The translations under genes were made by a program, and so were the position numbers. 64,000 bases of DNA from Cyanobacteria bacterium CYA (lineage in GTDB: Bacteria > Planctomycetota > Phycisphaerae > Phycisphaerales > UBA1924): NCBI GenBank assembly GCA_008363215.1, contig RHKP01000013.1, forward strand, positions 29,959 to 93,958, written 5' to 3'. This document shows, piece by piece, positions 55,364 through 64,000 of the stretch (position 1 is the stretch's first letter; each line of letters begins with the position of its first letter). The notes under the pieces are model-generated. The model had not been told where the DNA came from and ran no database searches. It saw nothing but the letters and a program-made list of their open reading frames with translations.

Positions 55364-57913
55364 ATGAGTCAGAAATGGCAGCGAAGCAAAGCATGGGATG
55401 AACAACACATCCCGTCGTGGGCAGTGGGCGTCAAGTTCCTGTTGCGGGCGTTCAGTTCGATCACGCTGGCGGTGGTCGTGCTGGTGTTCGTGTCGGTGTA
55501 CGCGGCGCTGGCGTCGGTCCCGGTGGGACTGATGGTGCTGGCGCCGACGTACCTTTTCTATGCGTTGACGCTGCTGGTCCCGTTGGGCGTGGGGTGGGTG
55601 GTCGGCGTCGCGGTGGTGAGCCGACTGGTGAAGGGACGGGGGGCGCGGTTCGTCGCGTCGCTGGCGACGGTGATCGTGGTCGGCGCGGCGGTGGCGTGGG
55701 CGTGGCGTGCGTTCGCCTGGCCGATGATGCGCTACAACCCGGTCGACGGCTCGGGCGTGCGGTTCTTCGCCGACGCGGTGGAGCGGTACGCCGCGACGAC
55801 GCTGCGCCGGCTGCCGGCGTTCGAGATGACCGAACTGGAGTTTTACTCGTGGTGGCCGATGCGCGTGGCGCTGCTGACGTTCGTGGTCAACATGATCGTG
55901 GCGACGGTGCGTCGGATCGAGTTTTCGTTTCGGAACATCGGCGTGCTGACGGTGCACACGGGGATCATCGTGATTGCGCTGGGCAGTGTGTATTACCAGT
56001 CGCTGAAGAAGGAAGGGAACACGCTGCTGGTGGCAGGGGTGGACCCTTCGTCGGGCGTACAGGGGATCGGGCCGCCGCAGGGCGGATTCTTTGACAACAC
56101 GCGTGTGGTGCTGGACGTGCGGCAGGATCGGACGGGGATGGGAGCGGCGGCGTGGGAACAGCGCCCGCTGCATGGATTGCCGCGTTACAACGACTACGGG
56201 CTGGAAGCGGGGGTCGAGCCGGGCGCGACGACGCTGTGGAGGCTGACCGGGCGCGAGGTGGACGCGGATGCGGACGGCGAACGGACGCTGTCGATCACGG
56301 CGCCGGCGACAAGCGCACTGATTGATCCGGATATTGGCTTTCGCGTGGTCGGATACGCCGCATACGCGGAACTGGAAGCCGACTGGATCCGCTTGGACCC
56401 GGAGGAAGTGTCGGGCGACCTGCGTCCGCTGCGGGTGGTGTCGATCTTCGGGACCGGGCAGTCAGGCGGCGTGGGCGAGGCGCTGGCGTCGTTCGCGATG
56501 ATGCCCAGCGTTCCGGCGATGCGTGTGCGCGAGGGCGCGCAGTTGAGTTTCGAGTACACGCTGTCGATGGACGAGGGGCGTTGGCGAGACCTGACTGAGC
56601 CGTTGCCGGCAGGAACCACGCACGCGCTGGTGATCGAGATTCCGGGTGTGGAAGGGCTGCGCATCGTGACGCCGGTGAGCGAGGGGTCGGAGGTCGCGGT
56701 GGGCGAAACGGGGTATCGCGTGAAAGTGGAGCGGCTGAGCCCGACGCCGCCGATGCCGATCATTACACGGGGTTACGAGGGTGCGACGAGCAGCGTGGCC
56801 GTCGTGCGGATCACGATGCCGGATGGTCGCGGGTTTCAGCGGTGGGTGTACAGCCGTTTTCCCGAGTTGAGCCAGGACATCCTCGATGCGCCGGGCGCGA
56901 CGGGGCGACCGATGCGTCGCGACGCGGACAGCGTGATCAGGGTTGGGTACATCGACGCGTCGGTGACGCGGGTGAACATGGATGAGCGGGCCGACGGGAC
57001 GCTGCGTGCGGTGGTGCGCGGTCCGGGCGGGGTGATGGGCGTGGCTGAACGGGTCGAGGAGGGCGGGCGGATACCGGTGCTTGACGGGCGATTCGACGTG
57101 GCGTTGACGGAGCGCTGGGAGCATGGTGAGGTGTTCGAACGACCGCGGCCGGTTCCGGAGGAAGAGCAGGACAAGCGTGAAGTCGGCTCGCACGCGCGGG
57201 CGTCGATCGCAGTGGAAGTGAGCGTGGGTGCGTGGCGCGAGGTGGTGTGGGTGCCGTTCACGCAGTACATGGGCGCAGGCGGGGAAGAGAGGAGAACAGT
57301 GCGGCTGCCTGACGGACGCCTGATTGAACTGGCCTTTGCGCGGCTGCAGCACCAGTTTCCGGACTTCCAGGTGCAACTGGTGAACTTCGAGATGATCGCG
57401 TATGACCACCGGGGCGCGCCGCGCGACTATCAGTCGGTGCTGCGGGTGAGTCCGAAGTCACCTGGTGAGGCTGAGTTTGAGACGTACACGCACGTGTGCA
57501 AGTTGAACGCGCCGCTGCGGGCGCCGTTTCACTGGAACGAGCATGCGTCGTGGCTGAGCAACATGCTCAAACGACTGGCGGCGGGAATCAATCCTGACCA
57601 GTACAAGTTGAGCCAGGCGGGCTGGGACCAGCAGGGATGGAGGCAGTCGCAGCAGTTGGTGGACGAGGGAGCGCTCGATCGGCCGTTCGTGCGGTTTACC
57701 ATTCTCGGGGTGGGCAATAATCCGGGGATTCACATCATCGCGGGCGGAAGCGTGCTGATGGCGGTGGGCATTCCGTGGGCGTTTTACGTGAAACCGTGGC
57801 TGGTGCGTCGGGAGAAGGGGAAGATTCAGAGGGCGCTGGCATCGCGTTCGGCCGTCAAGGCCGAACAGGTCGTCGAGGCAAGTTGCGGTGAAGTTTCCGG
57901 GGGTGTGTCATGA
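55364..57913 (+). CDS. ResB-like cytochrome c maturation protein with a very large extra-membrane domain
   Basis: An 849-residue membrane protein with helices at ~22-45, 58-85, 90-105, and 165-205 (VALLTFVVNMIVATVRRIEF, IGVLTVHTGIIVIALGSVYY). A long periplasmic region of ~500 residues follows, then a C-terminal helix (GIHIIAGGSVLMAVGIPWAFYV). TVHTGIIVIALGS and FVRFTILGVGNNPGIHIIAGG resemble ResB/Ccs1 membrane segments. ResB holds apocytochrome and works with ResC/CcsA to attach haem. The ATG at 55364 (MSQKWQRSKAWD) is preferred over an upstream GTG/ATG at 55223. It overlaps ccsA by 4 bp. Confidence 0.82.
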   Translation: MSQKWQRSKAWDEQHIPSWAVGVKFLLRAFSSITLAVVVLVFVSVYAALASVPVGLMVLAPTYLFYALTLLVPLGVGWVVGVAVVSRLVKGRGARFVASLATVIVVGAAVAWAWRAFAWPMMRYNPVDGSGVRFFADAVERYAATTLRRLPAFEMTELEFYSWWPMRVALLTFVVNMIVATVRRIEFSFRNIGVLTVHTGIIVIALGSVYYQSLKKEGNTLLVAGVDPSSGVQGIGPPQGGFFDNTRVVLDVRQDRTGMGAAAWEQRPLHGLPRYNDYGLEAGVEPGATTLWRLTGREVDADADGERTLSITAPATSALIDPDIGFRVVGYAAYAELEADWIRLDPEEVSGDLRPLRVVSIFGTGQSGGVGEALASFAMMPSVPAMRVREGAQLSFEYTLSMDEGRWRDLTEPLPAGTTHALVIEIPGVEGLRIVTPVSEGSEVAVGETGYRVKVERLSPTPPMPIITRGYEGATSSVAVVRITMPDGRGFQRWVYSRFPELSQDILDAPGATGRPMRRDADSVIRVGYIDASVTRVNMDERADGTLRAVVRGPGGVMGVAERVEEGGRIPVLDGRFDVALTERWEHGEVFERPRPVPEEEQDKREVGSHARASIAVEVSVGAWREVVWVPFTQYMGAGGEERRTVRLPDGRLIELAFARLQHQFPDFQVQLVNFEMIAYDHRGAPRDYQSVLRVSPKSPGEAEFETYTHVCKLNAPLRAPFHWNEHASWLSNMLKRLAAGINPDQYKLSQAGWDQQGWRQSQQLVDEGALDRPFVRFTILGVGNNPGIHIIAGGSVLMAVGIPWAFYVKPWLVRREKGKIQRALASRSAVKAEQVVEASCGEVSGGVS

Positions 57914-59667
57914 CGAGGTGGTGGTTGATTGCGATCGCGATGCTGGCGTGCGCAGCGGGCGCGTGGGGGCAGGCGGCGCCGGCGGGCAACGAGCGCGCGG
58001 GAACACAACTGCTCAGCGGCGGGCACGCCGGACACGGCGTGTTCGGGCACGCCGTCATGGACCGTGTGTCGGCCGAGCAGAAGCACGCCTTTGCCGAGCG
58101 GGTGAACTTTGAGCCGCTGCGTGACCTGGCGGTGTTTCACAACGGTCGGGTGAAGATTCTCGACACGCTGGCGCGGGAGACGGTGTTGTCGCTGACCGGC
58201 AGCGGCGCGTATTTCGACCTTGTGCCGGCGGGCGAGAACCGGGTGACAAGGGTGAAGTACGACCCGATGTTCACGCTGCTGGACATGATGATCGACCCGG
58301 CGTATTACGCGGACAAGCCGCTGATTCATGTGGGATTTCTGCCGCTGCGGGAGGCGTATCTCGATCGGGCGCTGCCCGACGACGCGGCGACGCGGCAGCG
58401 GTTGATGAGACTGACGCGTGTGACGCCGGTGATGGTGGAGCAGCACTCGACGGACATTTTCAACGAACTGGGCGAGTCACCGGAGATTCGCCGCGGGCTT
58501 GGGGACGTGGAGCAGGCGTTGGGGCTGTACCTTGGGGGCGAGAGCAACCTGCTGCTGGTGGCGCCGCCGGAGCGCGCGGCGCGGTGGGAGCATCTGGGCG
58601 ACCTGCCGCCGGAATCTGCGGCCCGACGCGCGGCCGAGGCGCTGGGTCAGGCGTGGAGGGCGCTGGACGCGGACGGGGTGAACGAGGCGGCGACGGCGCT
58701 GGCTGCGGTGCTGCCGACGATTCACGCTGACGTGTACCCGCAGGGTCGGCGCTCAATCGAACTGGCGTACAACCGCTCCAACGCCTTCGAGTGGGGCTTC
58801 TGGACGTACGGGCTGAGCCTGGTGATGCTGCTGCTGGCGTTTGGTACGGGGAGGCGGTGGCTGGTCGCCGGAGGGATCGCGCTGCTGGTGGCGGCGATCG
58901 GGCTGCACGCCTTCGGGTTTGTCACGCGCTGCGTCATTGCCGAGCGGTTCGCAATTCAGAATCAGTTCGAGTCGATGACGGGTGTGAGTTTGTTTGCGGC
59001 GGTGGTCGGACTTGGGGCGATGCTGGTGCGACGGCAGTGGCTGTTCGGCGCAGCGGCCGCGGGAACCGGGTTCCTGGTGCTCATCATGGCGACACAAACA
59101 GGGATTCCCGGCATGAGCATCGAGCGCGAGGCGGCGATCCTGAACACGTCGGTGCTGCTCAAGTACCACGTGACAACGGTGTTGACCAGTTACGGGCTGA
59201 TCACGCTGGGATTCATCGTGTCGTTGTTCTATCTCGGGACGCACTATGCACACCGGTTTGCGGGCAGACAGGCCGACGTGGTGGTGATGGCTTCGGCGGC
59301 CGTGACGTCCGGGGGCGGGGGCAGTGGCGAAGCGGAAGTGAACACGGGCCCGGCGCGGACGCTGCGCGACCTGGACAAGGCGCAGATGACGATCCTGCAA
59401 CTGGCGTTCTGGACACTGGGGGTGGGGATCCTGCTCGGCGCGTGGTGGGCGGATCACTCGTGGGGGCGCTGGTGGGCCTTTGACCCCAAGGAAACCTGGG
59501 CGTTGGTGACGTGGATCGTGTACCTGATCGTGATTCACGTGCGGATGGCCGGCATTCGCGATCGCGGGCTGACGACGGCGTGGCTGAGCGTGGCAGGATT
59601 TTTCGTGATGTTGTGGACCTACTTCGGCGTGAACCTGCTGCTTCCCGGGCTGCACGCCTACGCGTGA
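57910..59667 (+). CDS. ccsA: CcsA/ResC-like cytochrome c assembly protein with an N-terminal extension
   Basis: The 585-residue protein has a signal-like start and a ~270-residue periplasmic N-terminal domain, then the CcsA core of about eight helices. The haem-handling WWD motif is WGRWWAFDPKETWALVTW. Membrane His residues flank it (LLKYHVTTVL, LLLPGLHAYA). CcsA exports and presents haem for covalent attachment to cytochrome c. It is translationally coupled to the ResB gene by ATGA. The N-terminal domain is unrecognised and unusual for CcsA, which normally has ~320 residues. Confidence 0.88.
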   Translation: MTRWWLIAIAMLACAAGAWGQAAPAGNERAGTQLLSGGHAGHGVFGHAVMDRVSAEQKHAFAERVNFEPLRDLAVFHNGRVKILDTLARETVLSLTGSGAYFDLVPAGENRVTRVKYDPMFTLLDMMIDPAYYADKPLIHVGFLPLREAYLDRALPDDAATRQRLMRLTRVTPVMVEQHSTDIFNELGESPEIRRGLGDVEQALGLYLGGESNLLLVAPPERAARWEHLGDLPPESAARRAAEALGQAWRALDADGVNEAATALAAVLPTIHADVYPQGRRSIELAYNRSNAFEWGFWTYGLSLVMLLLAFGTGRRWLVAGGIALLVAAIGLHAFGFVTRCVIAERFAIQNQFESMTGVSLFAAVVGLGAMLVRRQWLFGAAAAGTGFLVLIMATQTGIPGMSIEREAAILNTSVLLKYHVTTVLTSYGLITLGFIVSLFYLGTHYAHRFAGRQADVVVMASAAVTSGGGGSGEAEVNTGPARTLRDLDKAQMTILQLAFWTLGVGILLGAWWADHSWGRWWAFDPKETWALVTWIVYLIVIHVRMAGIRDRGLTTAWLSVAGFFVMLWTYFGVNLLLPGLHAYA

Positions 59668-59694
59668 GCGAGGCGGTCGTGCTAATCTGGGAGC

Positions 59695-61167
59695 ATGTCT
59701 GAAGAGCAGGGTCAGCCGTCCGTGAGCCAGCCCGAACCTGAGAAGCCGCTGTCGTGGCGTCCGCAGTGGTCGACGATGCACTTGTGGCAGTTTCAGCCGT
59801 TGCGCGACGTGCTGGTGGTGTTCGTCGTGCTCGGGCTGCTGTGGCTGGGGCAGAAGATCAGCGTCGTGACGGTGCCGGTGCTGCTGGCGATCATGCTGGC
59901 GTACCTGTTCGAGCCGGTGATCCGGTGGGTCACGCGCCGGTCGAAGATTCATCGTCGGACGGCGGTGGCCGGGATCATCGCGACGACCATTCTGCTCGTG
60001 GTGGTGCCGATCGGGCTCGGGCTGACCTATGGCGCGGCACAGGCGGTGGGGTTCGTGGCGCGCGCCAGCGACAAGGTGAGGTTGCTCAACGCAAGCGTTG
60101 AGTCGCAGATGGACGTCGATGCGACCCAGTCCCGCGTGGATGCGCTCGGGGAGGAGATCGAGCGAACCGAGTCGGATCTTGAGGATCTGCGGGTCGATCC
60201 AACCAGCCGCCCGGATCTTCCCGGTCAAGAGGAGTTGAACCAGCAACTCGTCGATCTGCGGGCCGAACTGGCGCGTGAACAGCGCGACTTGCCCGAGTTG
60301 CGGGTGCAAGCGGTGGAGACCAGGCAGAAACTTGAGAGCGAGGCGGGCGAGTCGTGGATGCAGATCCGCGAGTTCCTGCTCGACGAGAGTTCCCGGGCGG
60401 GGCTCTCAGCGGCGTTGATCCAGATCGAAAACCGCCTGGAAGCGAACGCCGACAGGCTGGCCGGCGGCGCGGCGTCTGCGGGCGCCAGCGTCGTGCAGAC
60501 CAGCATCAGGTTCATTTCCGGCGCAATGGCGCTGCTGTTCATGGGCTTCCTGACCGCGTTCTTCTTCTACTTCATCGCGACCGAGTGGGTCCAGTTCAAG
60601 GGGTTTGCCGCGCGGTTTGTTCCCACCAAGCACAGGGAAGCGGTCTTCGACCTTGCGATCAAGTTCGACCGGGTGGTCTCGGGGTTTGTGCGCGGGAGGC
60701 TGACGATCGCATTTCTGCAGTCCATCGTGTTCACGGTCGGATATTTCCTGATCGGGGTGCCGGCGGCGTTTGTGCTCGGGCCGATCGTGGCGATCCTTTC
60801 GATCGTGCCGTACCTGGCGCTGGTGGGGGTGCCGGTGACGATCGTGCTGATCTGGCTGGAGAACCACGCAGGGATCAGAGGCAGCGTGCTGTGGGTGATC
60901 GGGGCGCCGACGGTGTTCTACTTCATCGCGCAGTCGCTGGACGACTACGTGTGGACACCGCTGATCCAGGGTAAGGAGACGGGGATGTCGACTCCGATGA
61001 TCCTGTTCGCCTCGCTGGCGGGGGGCGTGCTGTTCGGGGTGTTCGGGCTGCTGATCGCCATTCCGATCGCGGCGTGCCTGAAGATCGTGATCCAGGAGGT
61101 GGCGTGGCCTCGGTTCCGGGCGTGGGCGGACGGGCGGGCCGAAGACTTCCTCCCGTTGGAGCGGTGA
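59695..61167 (+). CDS. AI-2E family permease (PerM/YdiK-like) with a coiled-coil insert
   Basis: A 490-residue membrane protein of the AI-2 exporter/PerM family: N-terminal helices (VLVVFVVLGLLWLGQKISVV), GFLTAFFFYFIATEWVQ, GFVRGRLTIAFLQSIVFTVG and LLFGVFGLLIAIPIAACLKI. The insert between helices 3 and 4 (residues ~125-230) is a charged coiled coil (RVDALGEEIERTESDLEDLR) of about 100 residues, longer than in typical members. It may export small molecules; some relatives are Na+/H+ antiporters. It starts 28 bp after ccsA and may be in the same transcript. Confidence 0.85.
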   Translation: MSEEQGQPSVSQPEPEKPLSWRPQWSTMHLWQFQPLRDVLVVFVVLGLLWLGQKISVVTVPVLLAIMLAYLFEPVIRWVTRRSKIHRRTAVAGIIATTILLVVVPIGLGLTYGAAQAVGFVARASDKVRLLNASVESQMDVDATQSRVDALGEEIERTESDLEDLRVDPTSRPDLPGQEELNQQLVDLRAELAREQRDLPELRVQAVETRQKLESEAGESWMQIREFLLDESSRAGLSAALIQIENRLEANADRLAGGAASAGASVVQTSIRFISGAMALLFMGFLTAFFFYFIATEWVQFKGFAARFVPTKHREAVFDLAIKFDRVVSGFVRGRLTIAFLQSIVFTVGYFLIGVPAAFVLGPIVAILSIVPYLALVGVPVTIVLIWLENHAGIRGSVLWVIGAPTVFYFIAQSLDDYVWTPLIQGKETGMSTPMILFASLAGGVLFGVFGLLIAIPIAACLKIVIQEVAWPRFRAWADGRAEDFLPLER

Positions 61168-61363
61168 AGGGGACGAGCAGGCGATTTTTGCGCCCGGGCG
61201 CAGGAAAGAGCGGGCAATTCACCGGAGTGGCGCGGCGCGGTCGATCCATTGCGTGCACGGGAGGCCGATGCGATCCAACCGGGAGGTCTCGTGACAGGCA
61301 GCGTCCGCGGGAGTCGCGGGCGCGCGGGACGCCCTGCCGAATCCATGCGAGAAGGAGTCAACC

Positions 61364-61849
61364 ATGGCGCAGAACAACAGCGAGATGACGGTCATCGGGC
61401 GCGACACGCGGATCAAGGGCGAGATGTTCTTCGAGAGCGGGGCGAGGATCCTGGGTTCGTTTGAGGGCAAGATTTCATCGGCCGGGGAAGTGCAGATCGG
61501 GGCGGGGGCCAACTGCCAGGCCTCGATCGAGGCCAGTCGGGTTTCGGTAGACGGCAACATCACCGGCGATATCGCAGCGTCCGAGTTGCTGACGCTCAAC
61601 GCGTCGGCCCACATTCAAGGTGACGTGACGGCGGGCAAGTTGGTCGTCTTGGAGGGCGCGACGTTTGTCGGGCATTGCCGCGTGGGGTGCAACTCCGCGG
61701 CCGCGGCCGCGAACGGCGTTCGCACCGGCACGACGCCCACGCTTCCTGCTCGCCCGGCGCGACCCGTGCCGGAGATGAAGCCGACCGCCGCGCGCCCGCC
61801 GCGTGAACTCGAACTGGCCGGCGAAGAAGTGACGAGCGAAGTCGCCTGA
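61364..61849 (+). CDS. Bactofilin
   Basis: The 161-residue protein has the bactofilin core at residues ~9-110: VIGRDTRIKGEMFFESGARI, LGSFEGKISSAGEVQIGAGA, ASRVSVDGNITGDIAASE and NASAHIQGDVTAGKLVV. It consists of right-handed beta-helix repeats. A Pro/Arg/Ala tail follows. Bactofilins polymerise into filaments that organise cell shape or wall synthesis at the membrane. AGAAGGAG nine bases upstream supports the start. A second bactofilin-like gene starts 13 bp downstream. Confidence 0.92.
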   Translation: MAQNNSEMTVIGRDTRIKGEMFFESGARILGSFEGKISSAGEVQIGAGANCQASIEASRVSVDGNITGDIAASELLTLNASAHIQGDVTAGKLVVLEGATFVGHCRVGCNSAAAAANGVRTGTTPTLPARPARPVPEMKPTAARPPRELELAGEEVTSEVA

Positions 61850-61862
61850 GGAAGGGGCGACC

Positions 61863-62327
61863 ATGAGTGAACCGATTGTGACACGATCGGCGCTGTTCGG
61901 TCGCGACGGCGTGCGGGCGGTGCGGTGCTATCACTGCGGACAGGAGCAGGAGGTGCCCAGCCGAGCCCAGACGGCCACGTGCCTGGCGTGCTTCAAGCAG
62001 TTGAGCATTCCGGACATCGGTGTGCGGGCGCTGCACTGGGGGGGTGGGCTGCGAACCTGCGGCGAAATCGTCATCCACCGCAAGGCGCGCGTCGTGTGCC
62101 AGAGCGTGATCGCCTCGGGCGACGTGCGGATCCTCGGGCACCTCGAGGCCGAGGTCCGCAGCGGCGGGACCGTGTACGTCGGGCCCGAGGCGGTGCTCAA
62201 GGGAGCGGTGCGGGCCGGCAAGTGGATCGTTGAGCCGGGGGCAGAGGTGAGCGGCGGACCTTTCGTGGTGCCCGGTGAGTTCATTGATCCGGTGAGAGTG
62301 ATGTCGGCCGCAGCCGCCCCGAGTTGA
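61863..62327 (+). CDS. Bactofilin-like protein with an N-terminal zinc ribbon
   Basis: A 154-residue protein with a four-cysteine zinc-ribbon-like start (YHCGQEQEVPSRAQTATCLAC, residues ~21-41) and then a bactofilin-type beta-helix (GEIVIHRKARVVCQSVIASG, ILGHLEAEVRSGGTVYVGPE). The canonical bactofilin leader is replaced by the zinc ribbon. It is probably co-polymerised with, or regulates, the bactofilin encoded 13 bp upstream. Confidence 0.78.
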   Translation: MSEPIVTRSALFGRDGVRAVRCYHCGQEQEVPSRAQTATCLACFKQLSIPDIGVRALHWGGGLRTCGEIVIHRKARVVCQSVIASGDVRILGHLEAEVRSGGTVYVGPEAVLKGAVRAGKWIVEPGAEVSGGPFVVPGEFIDPVRVMSAAAAPS

Positions 62328-62431
62328 AAGCCAGATGTTGACTCCGGCGGAGCGTCGAGACTGCCTCGGCGCTTCGCTGCCTCTTGGGCGAAGGAAAGGC
62401 GTGTCGGTGTCCACGAGCGCTTTCGGCGTGC

Positions 62432-62450
62432 CACGGCTCTGTCAGCCGTG
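62432..62450. repeat. Short CACGGCT/AGCCGTG hairpin
   Basis: A perfect 7-bp inverted repeat (CACGGCTCTGTCAGCCGTG) sits in the ~260-bp gap before bioY. Similar CACGGCT...AGCCGTG hairpins are common intergenic motifs in planctomycetes. It is the only perfect copy I noticed in this window. Confidence 0.4.
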
Positions 62451-62590
62451 CAAGCCACCGACGGAACGGCTGTGTCAGGCAAGACGAGGCCCCCTGCGTC
62501 CTGCATTGCAAGCCACCTCGCTCGGTGGGGGAGGAACCAGAGACACTCAGTCTCGGAAGCGCAGGAGGCATGGGCATAGGCTTGAGGCCT

Positions 62591-63184
62591 ATGGCGTGGC
62601 CTGCGATCGACATTGCCCGCGACAGAACCAACGCACGCGAGCGTCTGCTGTTGCGGGCTCTGCTCGCGATGATGTTCACCTGCTTCGCGTCGCTGGGCGC
62701 CGTGATCGCCATCCCGCTGCCGCCCGACGGCGTGCCTATGACGCTCCAGACGCTGGCGGTGCTGCTCAGCGCGTTGTGTCTCGGGCCGCGACTGGGCATG
62801 GCAAGCATGTTGGTCTACGTGGTGGTGGGCATGGTGGGTGCGGGAGTTTTCGCGCAGGGCGAGAAGGGCATCGAGGCCGTGCTCGGGCAGACCGGCGGAT
62901 ATCTGGTCGGTTTTGTGGTCTGTCAGCCCGCGGTCGGCACGATCGCCCGGCGGCGCGACGGCTCGGTGCGCGGATGGCTGGCGATGATCGTGGCGGTGCT
63001 GGTCGGAGAGGTGATCATCTTCGGGCTCGGCGTACCGTGGCTGGCGCTGGTCAACGACTACTCGATGGCGCGGGCGCTCGAGGGCGGGCTGTACCCGTTC
63101 CTTCCCGGCACGGCCGTGAAGACGGCGATGGCGGTGGTGATCGGGCGCATGGCCGCCCCGCTGTCGTCGCGACATGCGTGGTAA
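62591..63184 (+). CDS. bioY: BioY family biotin transporter S component
   Basis: A 197-residue membrane protein with about six helices. The BioY signature is PMTLQTLAVLLSALCLGPR (after VIAIPLPPDGV), with GYLVGFVVCQP and a C-terminal LYPFLPGTAVKTAMAVV. It is the substrate-binding subunit of an ECF-type biotin transporter. ATG 62591 (MAWPAIDIARD, after TTGAGG) is preferred; ATG 62570 behind AGGAGG is possible but spaced too closely. No ecfA or ecfT is in the window. Confidence 0.88.
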   Translation: MAWPAIDIARDRTNARERLLLRALLAMMFTCFASLGAVIAIPLPPDGVPMTLQTLAVLLSALCLGPRLGMASMLVYVVVGMVGAGVFAQGEKGIEAVLGQTGGYLVGFVVCQPAVGTIARRRDGSVRGWLAMIVAVLVGEVIIFGLGVPWLALVNDYSMARALEGGLYPFLPGTAVKTAMAVVIGRMAAPLSSRHAW

Positions 63185-63242
63185 CCCATGCCGCGGGCCG
63201 CTGATTGCAGGCACATCCCACCGAGCGTCGATAGTCAACATC

Positions 63243-63851
63243 ATGCTCCACTGGTTGAAACGCCACCCGTTCCTGACCGGCTTCGTGCTGCTGTACACCG
63301 CCGTGTTTGGCGGGATCGCGCTGTCGCAGGGCAATGACGAGTTCGTTTTCTACACCGTGGCGATGGTGCTGTACATCGGCGGGGTGCTGTGGCTGGACTC
63401 GCGCATCCACTTGTCCACGCTGGCGTTCTGGCTGCTGGCGATCTGGGGGCTGCTGCACATGGCCGGGGGGGTGGTGCCGATTCCCGAGTCCTGGATGGAC
63501 GGGCAGAAGCCGGTGCTGTACGCGCTGCGGGTGGCCGAGTGGATGCCGCGGTATGACCAGGTGGTGCATACCTTCGGGTTCTTCGCGGGCACGGTGGCGG
63601 CCTCCGAGGCGCTGCGGGCGGGGATCAGGATGCGTCTGTCGGTGGGGCTTGCGATCGGGTGCGCACTGATGGGGATGGGGTTGGGGGCTGTCAACGAGAT
63701 TGTGGAGTTTGTGGCTGTGCTGGTGATGCCCGAGACCGGCGTGGGCGGATACATCAACACGGGGTGGGACCTGGTGTGCAACGGGATCGGCGCGGTGTGC
63801 GGGGCGGTGCTGAGTTGGTGGCGATTTGGCAGGACCAGGCCGGGCGCGTGA
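63243..63851 (+). CDS. YjdF-like (DUF2238) multipass membrane protein
   Basis: A 202-residue membrane protein with about six helices and the loop motif RYDQVVHTFGFFAG (residues ~120-133), where the His pairs with later polar residues in GAVNEIVEFVAV. The last helix contains GYINTGWDLVCNGIGAVCGA, typical of this family. The function is unknown. The gene is 59 bp after bioY and may be co-transcribed. Confidence 0.75.
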   Translation: MLHWLKRHPFLTGFVLLYTAVFGGIALSQGNDEFVFYTVAMVLYIGGVLWLDSRIHLSTLAFWLLAIWGLLHMAGGVVPIPESWMDGQKPVLYALRVAEWMPRYDQVVHTFGFFAGTVAASEALRAGIRMRLSVGLAIGCALMGMGLGAVNEIVEFVAVLVMPETGVGGYINTGWDLVCNGIGAVCGAVLSWWRFGRTRPGA

Positions 63852-63884
63852 AAGGCGGCCCGGAGCCGTAAGCGATAGACTGGG

Positions 63885-63917
63885 CCGGTAGGGCCGGTTT
63901 CCAACCGGCCAGCGCCG
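63885..63917 (+). terminator. Hairpin between convergent genes
   Basis: GGCCGGT and ACCGGCC pair around TTCCA (GGCCGGTTTCCAACCGGCC) just before the 3' end of the minus-strand gene at the right edge. No T-run follows, so a bidirectional terminator is possible. Confidence 0.45.
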
Positions 63918-63926
63918 TCGCAGCCG

Positions 63927-64000
63927 CTATTCATCGCCGCCGTTGGCCACGGCATCGATGAGGAGGCCGAGGTCGATCACGTTTTCGGCCTCGTCGCCGT
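63927..64000 (-). CDS. C-terminal end of an unidentified gene (runs off the right edge)
   Basis: The last 24 codons on the minus strand read GDEAENVIDLGLLIDAVANG, then GDE and TAG at 63927. Reading enters from beyond the window. The tail is acidic with a short amphipathic helix; too little is present to name it. Confidence 0.5.
   Translation of the reverse strand, partial: GDEAENVIDLGLLIDAVANGGDE

Noticed and set aside
58753..60309. 518-codon minus-strand frame
   Set aside because: Antisense to ccsA and the AI-2E permease gene; composition is His/Arg/Pro-rich with no recognisable domain.

Overview
The window is high-GC DNA densely packed with genes on both strands. Several traits together suggest a planctomycete of the class Phycisphaerae: a dockerin-like tail of the 'NFFDVQAYL' type, a PEP-CTERM-like protein ending in Arg residues, two membrane proteins with a family-type zinc ribbon (CGY...CPECG), a Lys/Arg-rich histone-like protein, a bactofilin pair, and ResB/CcsA proteins with very large extra-membrane domains. 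The placement rests on protein features only; there is no rRNA in the window.

Layout. 0-8 kb: partial DNA methyltransferase, a 4Fe-4S membrane protein with a TPR tail, a broken dockerin-tailed gene, and a YdiJ-like FAD/Fe-S oxidoreductase. 7.5-16.9 kb: DUF4139 protein, UPF0173 hydrolase, MoxR ATPase, zinc-ribbon membrane protein overlapping a small zincin-like metallopeptidase, SppA, CinA. 16.9-22 kb: GAPDH, an L7/L12-like small ORF, dihydroorotase, tRNA-Pro(GGG), and arsM as the sole intact member of a decayed arsenic operon. 22-30.7 kb: secreted proteins, a DUF1579 pair, the histone-like protein, class II DAHP synthase, HIT, GT2, MutY. 30.8-35.8 kb: CdaA-type cyclase plus a frameshifted YbbR gene, a lone atpA, an IS630 remnant, a nitroreductase. 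36-45.4 kb: GDxY-repeat protein, LolCD-like ABC transporter, agmatinase-family enzyme, PilT, an FG-GAP protein, an RRM protein. 46-55 kb: zinc-ribbon/HEAT-like membrane protein, MFS permease, two lipoprotein hydrolases, UbiE/MenG methyltransferase, a B12-domain-like protein, an OmpA lipoprotein, an amidohydrolase. 55-64 kb: ResB-CcsA cytochrome c maturation pair, AI-2E family permease, two bactofilins, BioY, a YjdF-like membrane protein, and the end of a further gene.

Genes that probably work together: the ResB/CcsA pair (4-bp overlap); the ABC ATPase and permease (4-bp overlap); cdaA-ybbR (cyclic di-AMP synthesis and its regulator); the two bactofilins; the M48 protease and alpha/beta hydrolase (4-bp overlap); and the zinc-ribbon membrane protein and metallopeptidase (4-bp overlap).

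The least ordinary signal is a dispersed hairpin repeat of about 40 bp, head GGACGCC and loop near GTCTTCG. Eight copies are recognisable outside the main genes, six of them as three head-to-head inverted pairs 30-38 bp apart. The hairpin arms differ between copies but still pair, which resembles the REP/REPIN architecture of other bacteria. Other notable items are a four-cysteine zinc-ribbon-like insertion inside an ABC ATPase, a DGA-to-DLA change in the diadenylate cyclase motif, an arsenic operon reduced to arsM, two IS630 transposase remnants, and an atpA with no other ATP synthase genes in view.
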